Assembly (NCBI RefSeq): GCF_048571275.1 | Contig: NZ_CP182357.1 | Coordinates: forward strand, 2,356,001-2,420,000 | From: Marinarcus sediminis | Lineage (GTDB): Bacteria > Campylobacterota > Campylobacteria > Campylobacterales > Arcobacteraceae | Length of the DNA: 64,000 bases | Direction: 5' to 3' | The notes under the pieces: generated by a model | What the model saw: only the letters and a program-made list of their open reading frames with translations | The model's database searches: none | What the model was told of the DNA's origin: nothing | Part shown: positions 63,366 to 64,000 of the stretch, piece after piece | Layout: each line of letters begins with the position of its first letter | Numbering within the stretch: the first letter of the stretch is position 1 | Translations under genes and position numbers: made by a program

Positions 63366-64000
63366 CTATGAGTTTTCCATTTAATCGTTCAATTTTAAAC
63401 GTTTTTGCAATACCTGTAATAGAGAGATACGCACGCTTACTGATTCCAATAGGAACTTCAGCGGGTATACCAATATTTTTTTTGGTATCAAACATATTGT
63501 CTCGGGGAAAATCAAACTCGGTACAACCAATACAAGGCATTCCCACACGCGTTTTAGAACTGACATCGTTCCACAAAATTTTATTGCAACTGCTGTGTGT
63601 CATGGGTCCACGGCAACCTTGATTGTAAAACAGACACCCCTCTTTTAATCCAAAGTTATGGCTTTCTACTTTCCACTCAAAATACTCATTTCTTGTACAG
63701 CCATGATGTGCCAAATTGGAATAGAGTTCCACAGGTCTATTTTTATCGTCCAGTTGAATTTTCCCTTGTGATTTTAAAATAAACAGTGTTTGGAAAATCC
63801 ACTCTGGATGCACAGGACAACCAGTAAGATTAATAACCGCGTGTTTTGATTTTGGAAACGCATCTCCTAATGATTGATTTACCCCTTTAATATCATCGTT
63901 CACTTCAAATTTTGCATGAATACCCCCATAAGAGGCACAACTGCCTACAGCAATGACATAATGAGATCGTTTAATGAGTTTTTGCAAAACGTGAATCGAA
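63352..64000 (-). CDS. Cytosolic [NiFe] hydrogenase small subunit, partial
   Basis: The gene is open to the right edge, so its N-terminus is missing. The visible part of about 215 residues has the cluster ligands AVGSCASYGG, NLTGCPVHPEW, HHGCTRNEYF, CLFYNQGCRG, SSCNKI and GMPCIGCTEFDF. It has no C-terminal membrane helix; the end is short and hydrophilic, as in soluble group 2 enzymes. Whether it has a Tat signal, which would exclude a cytosolic sensor, cannot be seen. It overlaps the large-subunit gene by 14 bp. Confidence 0.85.
   Translation of the reverse strand, partial: SIHVLQKLIKRSHYVIAVGSCASYGGIHAKFEVNDDIKGVNQSLGDAFPKSKHAVINLTGCPVHPEWIFQTLFILKSQGKIQLDDKNRPVELYSNLAHHGCTRNEYFEWKVESHNFGLKEGCLFYNQGCRGPMTHSSCNKILWNDVSSKTRVGMPCIGCTEFDFPRDNMFDTKKNIGIPAEVPIGISKRAYLSITGIAKTFKIERLNGKLIDENS

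Overview
This window is chromosomal DNA from an AT-rich member of the Campylobacterota (former Epsilonproteobacteria), most likely an Arcobacter-type bacterium (Arcobacteraceae). The evidence is the protein sequences: a long trmB of about 396 residues, a DapD of 396 residues, an archaeal-type LeuD, RpoD with an acidic insert, and HydABCDE-type [NiFe] hydrogenases. The gene order rpmJ-rpsM-rpsK, leuD-leuB and ftsE-ftsX-envC-like fits as well. No rRNA, tRNA, CRISPR array or intact insertion sequence was seen.

Positions 1-27,500 are mostly housekeeping. They hold the start of a ribosomal operon (rpmJ, rpsM, rpsK; minus strand), an MBL-GAF-HD-GYP signalling protein with a HIT protein, a DHH phosphoesterase, leuD-leuB, rpoD, hemL with an AtpZ-like gene, a TonB-like protein, rodA and an RluA-type pseudouridine synthase. 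A plus-strand run follows: FN3 lipoprotein, trmB, ftsE, ftsX, degenerate M23 protein, glycosyltransferase. After it come an ankyrin-OmpA lipoprotein, dapD, and a minus-strand operon ending in priA.

Positions 27,580-64,000 are a hydrogenase region. It contains hypB-hypC-hypD-(glutamine amidotransferase)-hypE-hypA, a distant hypF, and two complete membrane-bound uptake hydrogenase operons, each hydA-B-C-D-E (about 49.5-55.3 kb and 55.8-61.7 kb). At the right edge are a cytosolic group-2-like large subunit without a C-terminal extension and its partial small subunit. The maturation genes build the Ni-Fe(CN)2CO site. HydD proteases trim the large subunits, Tat-signalled HydA carries HydB across the membrane, and HydC passes electrons to quinone. 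A dyad TGAAY-N4-ATTCA lies before hypB (one copy) and before hydA1 (three copies), suggesting one regulator for both.

Signalling genes sit between the hyp operon and hypF. They are a transposase-derived DNA-binding-like protein, an ATP-grasp-like protein, a CHASE4-GGDEF protein and three tandem units of [degenerate histidine kinase + chemoreceptor], partly identical at the nucleotide level. Next to the third unit, and divergent from it, is a 370-residue protein that appears to join a sigma-54 (RpoN)-like core-binding/RpoN-box region to an intact GIY-YIG nuclease domain. All three units carry the same leader about 195 bp before the first gene: TTATC tandem repeats and a TGGC-N7-TTG element resembling a sigma-54 promoter. 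The third leader is shared with the RpoN/GIY-YIG gene. This RpoN-like nuclease and its candidate regulon is the best candidate for an undescribed system here.
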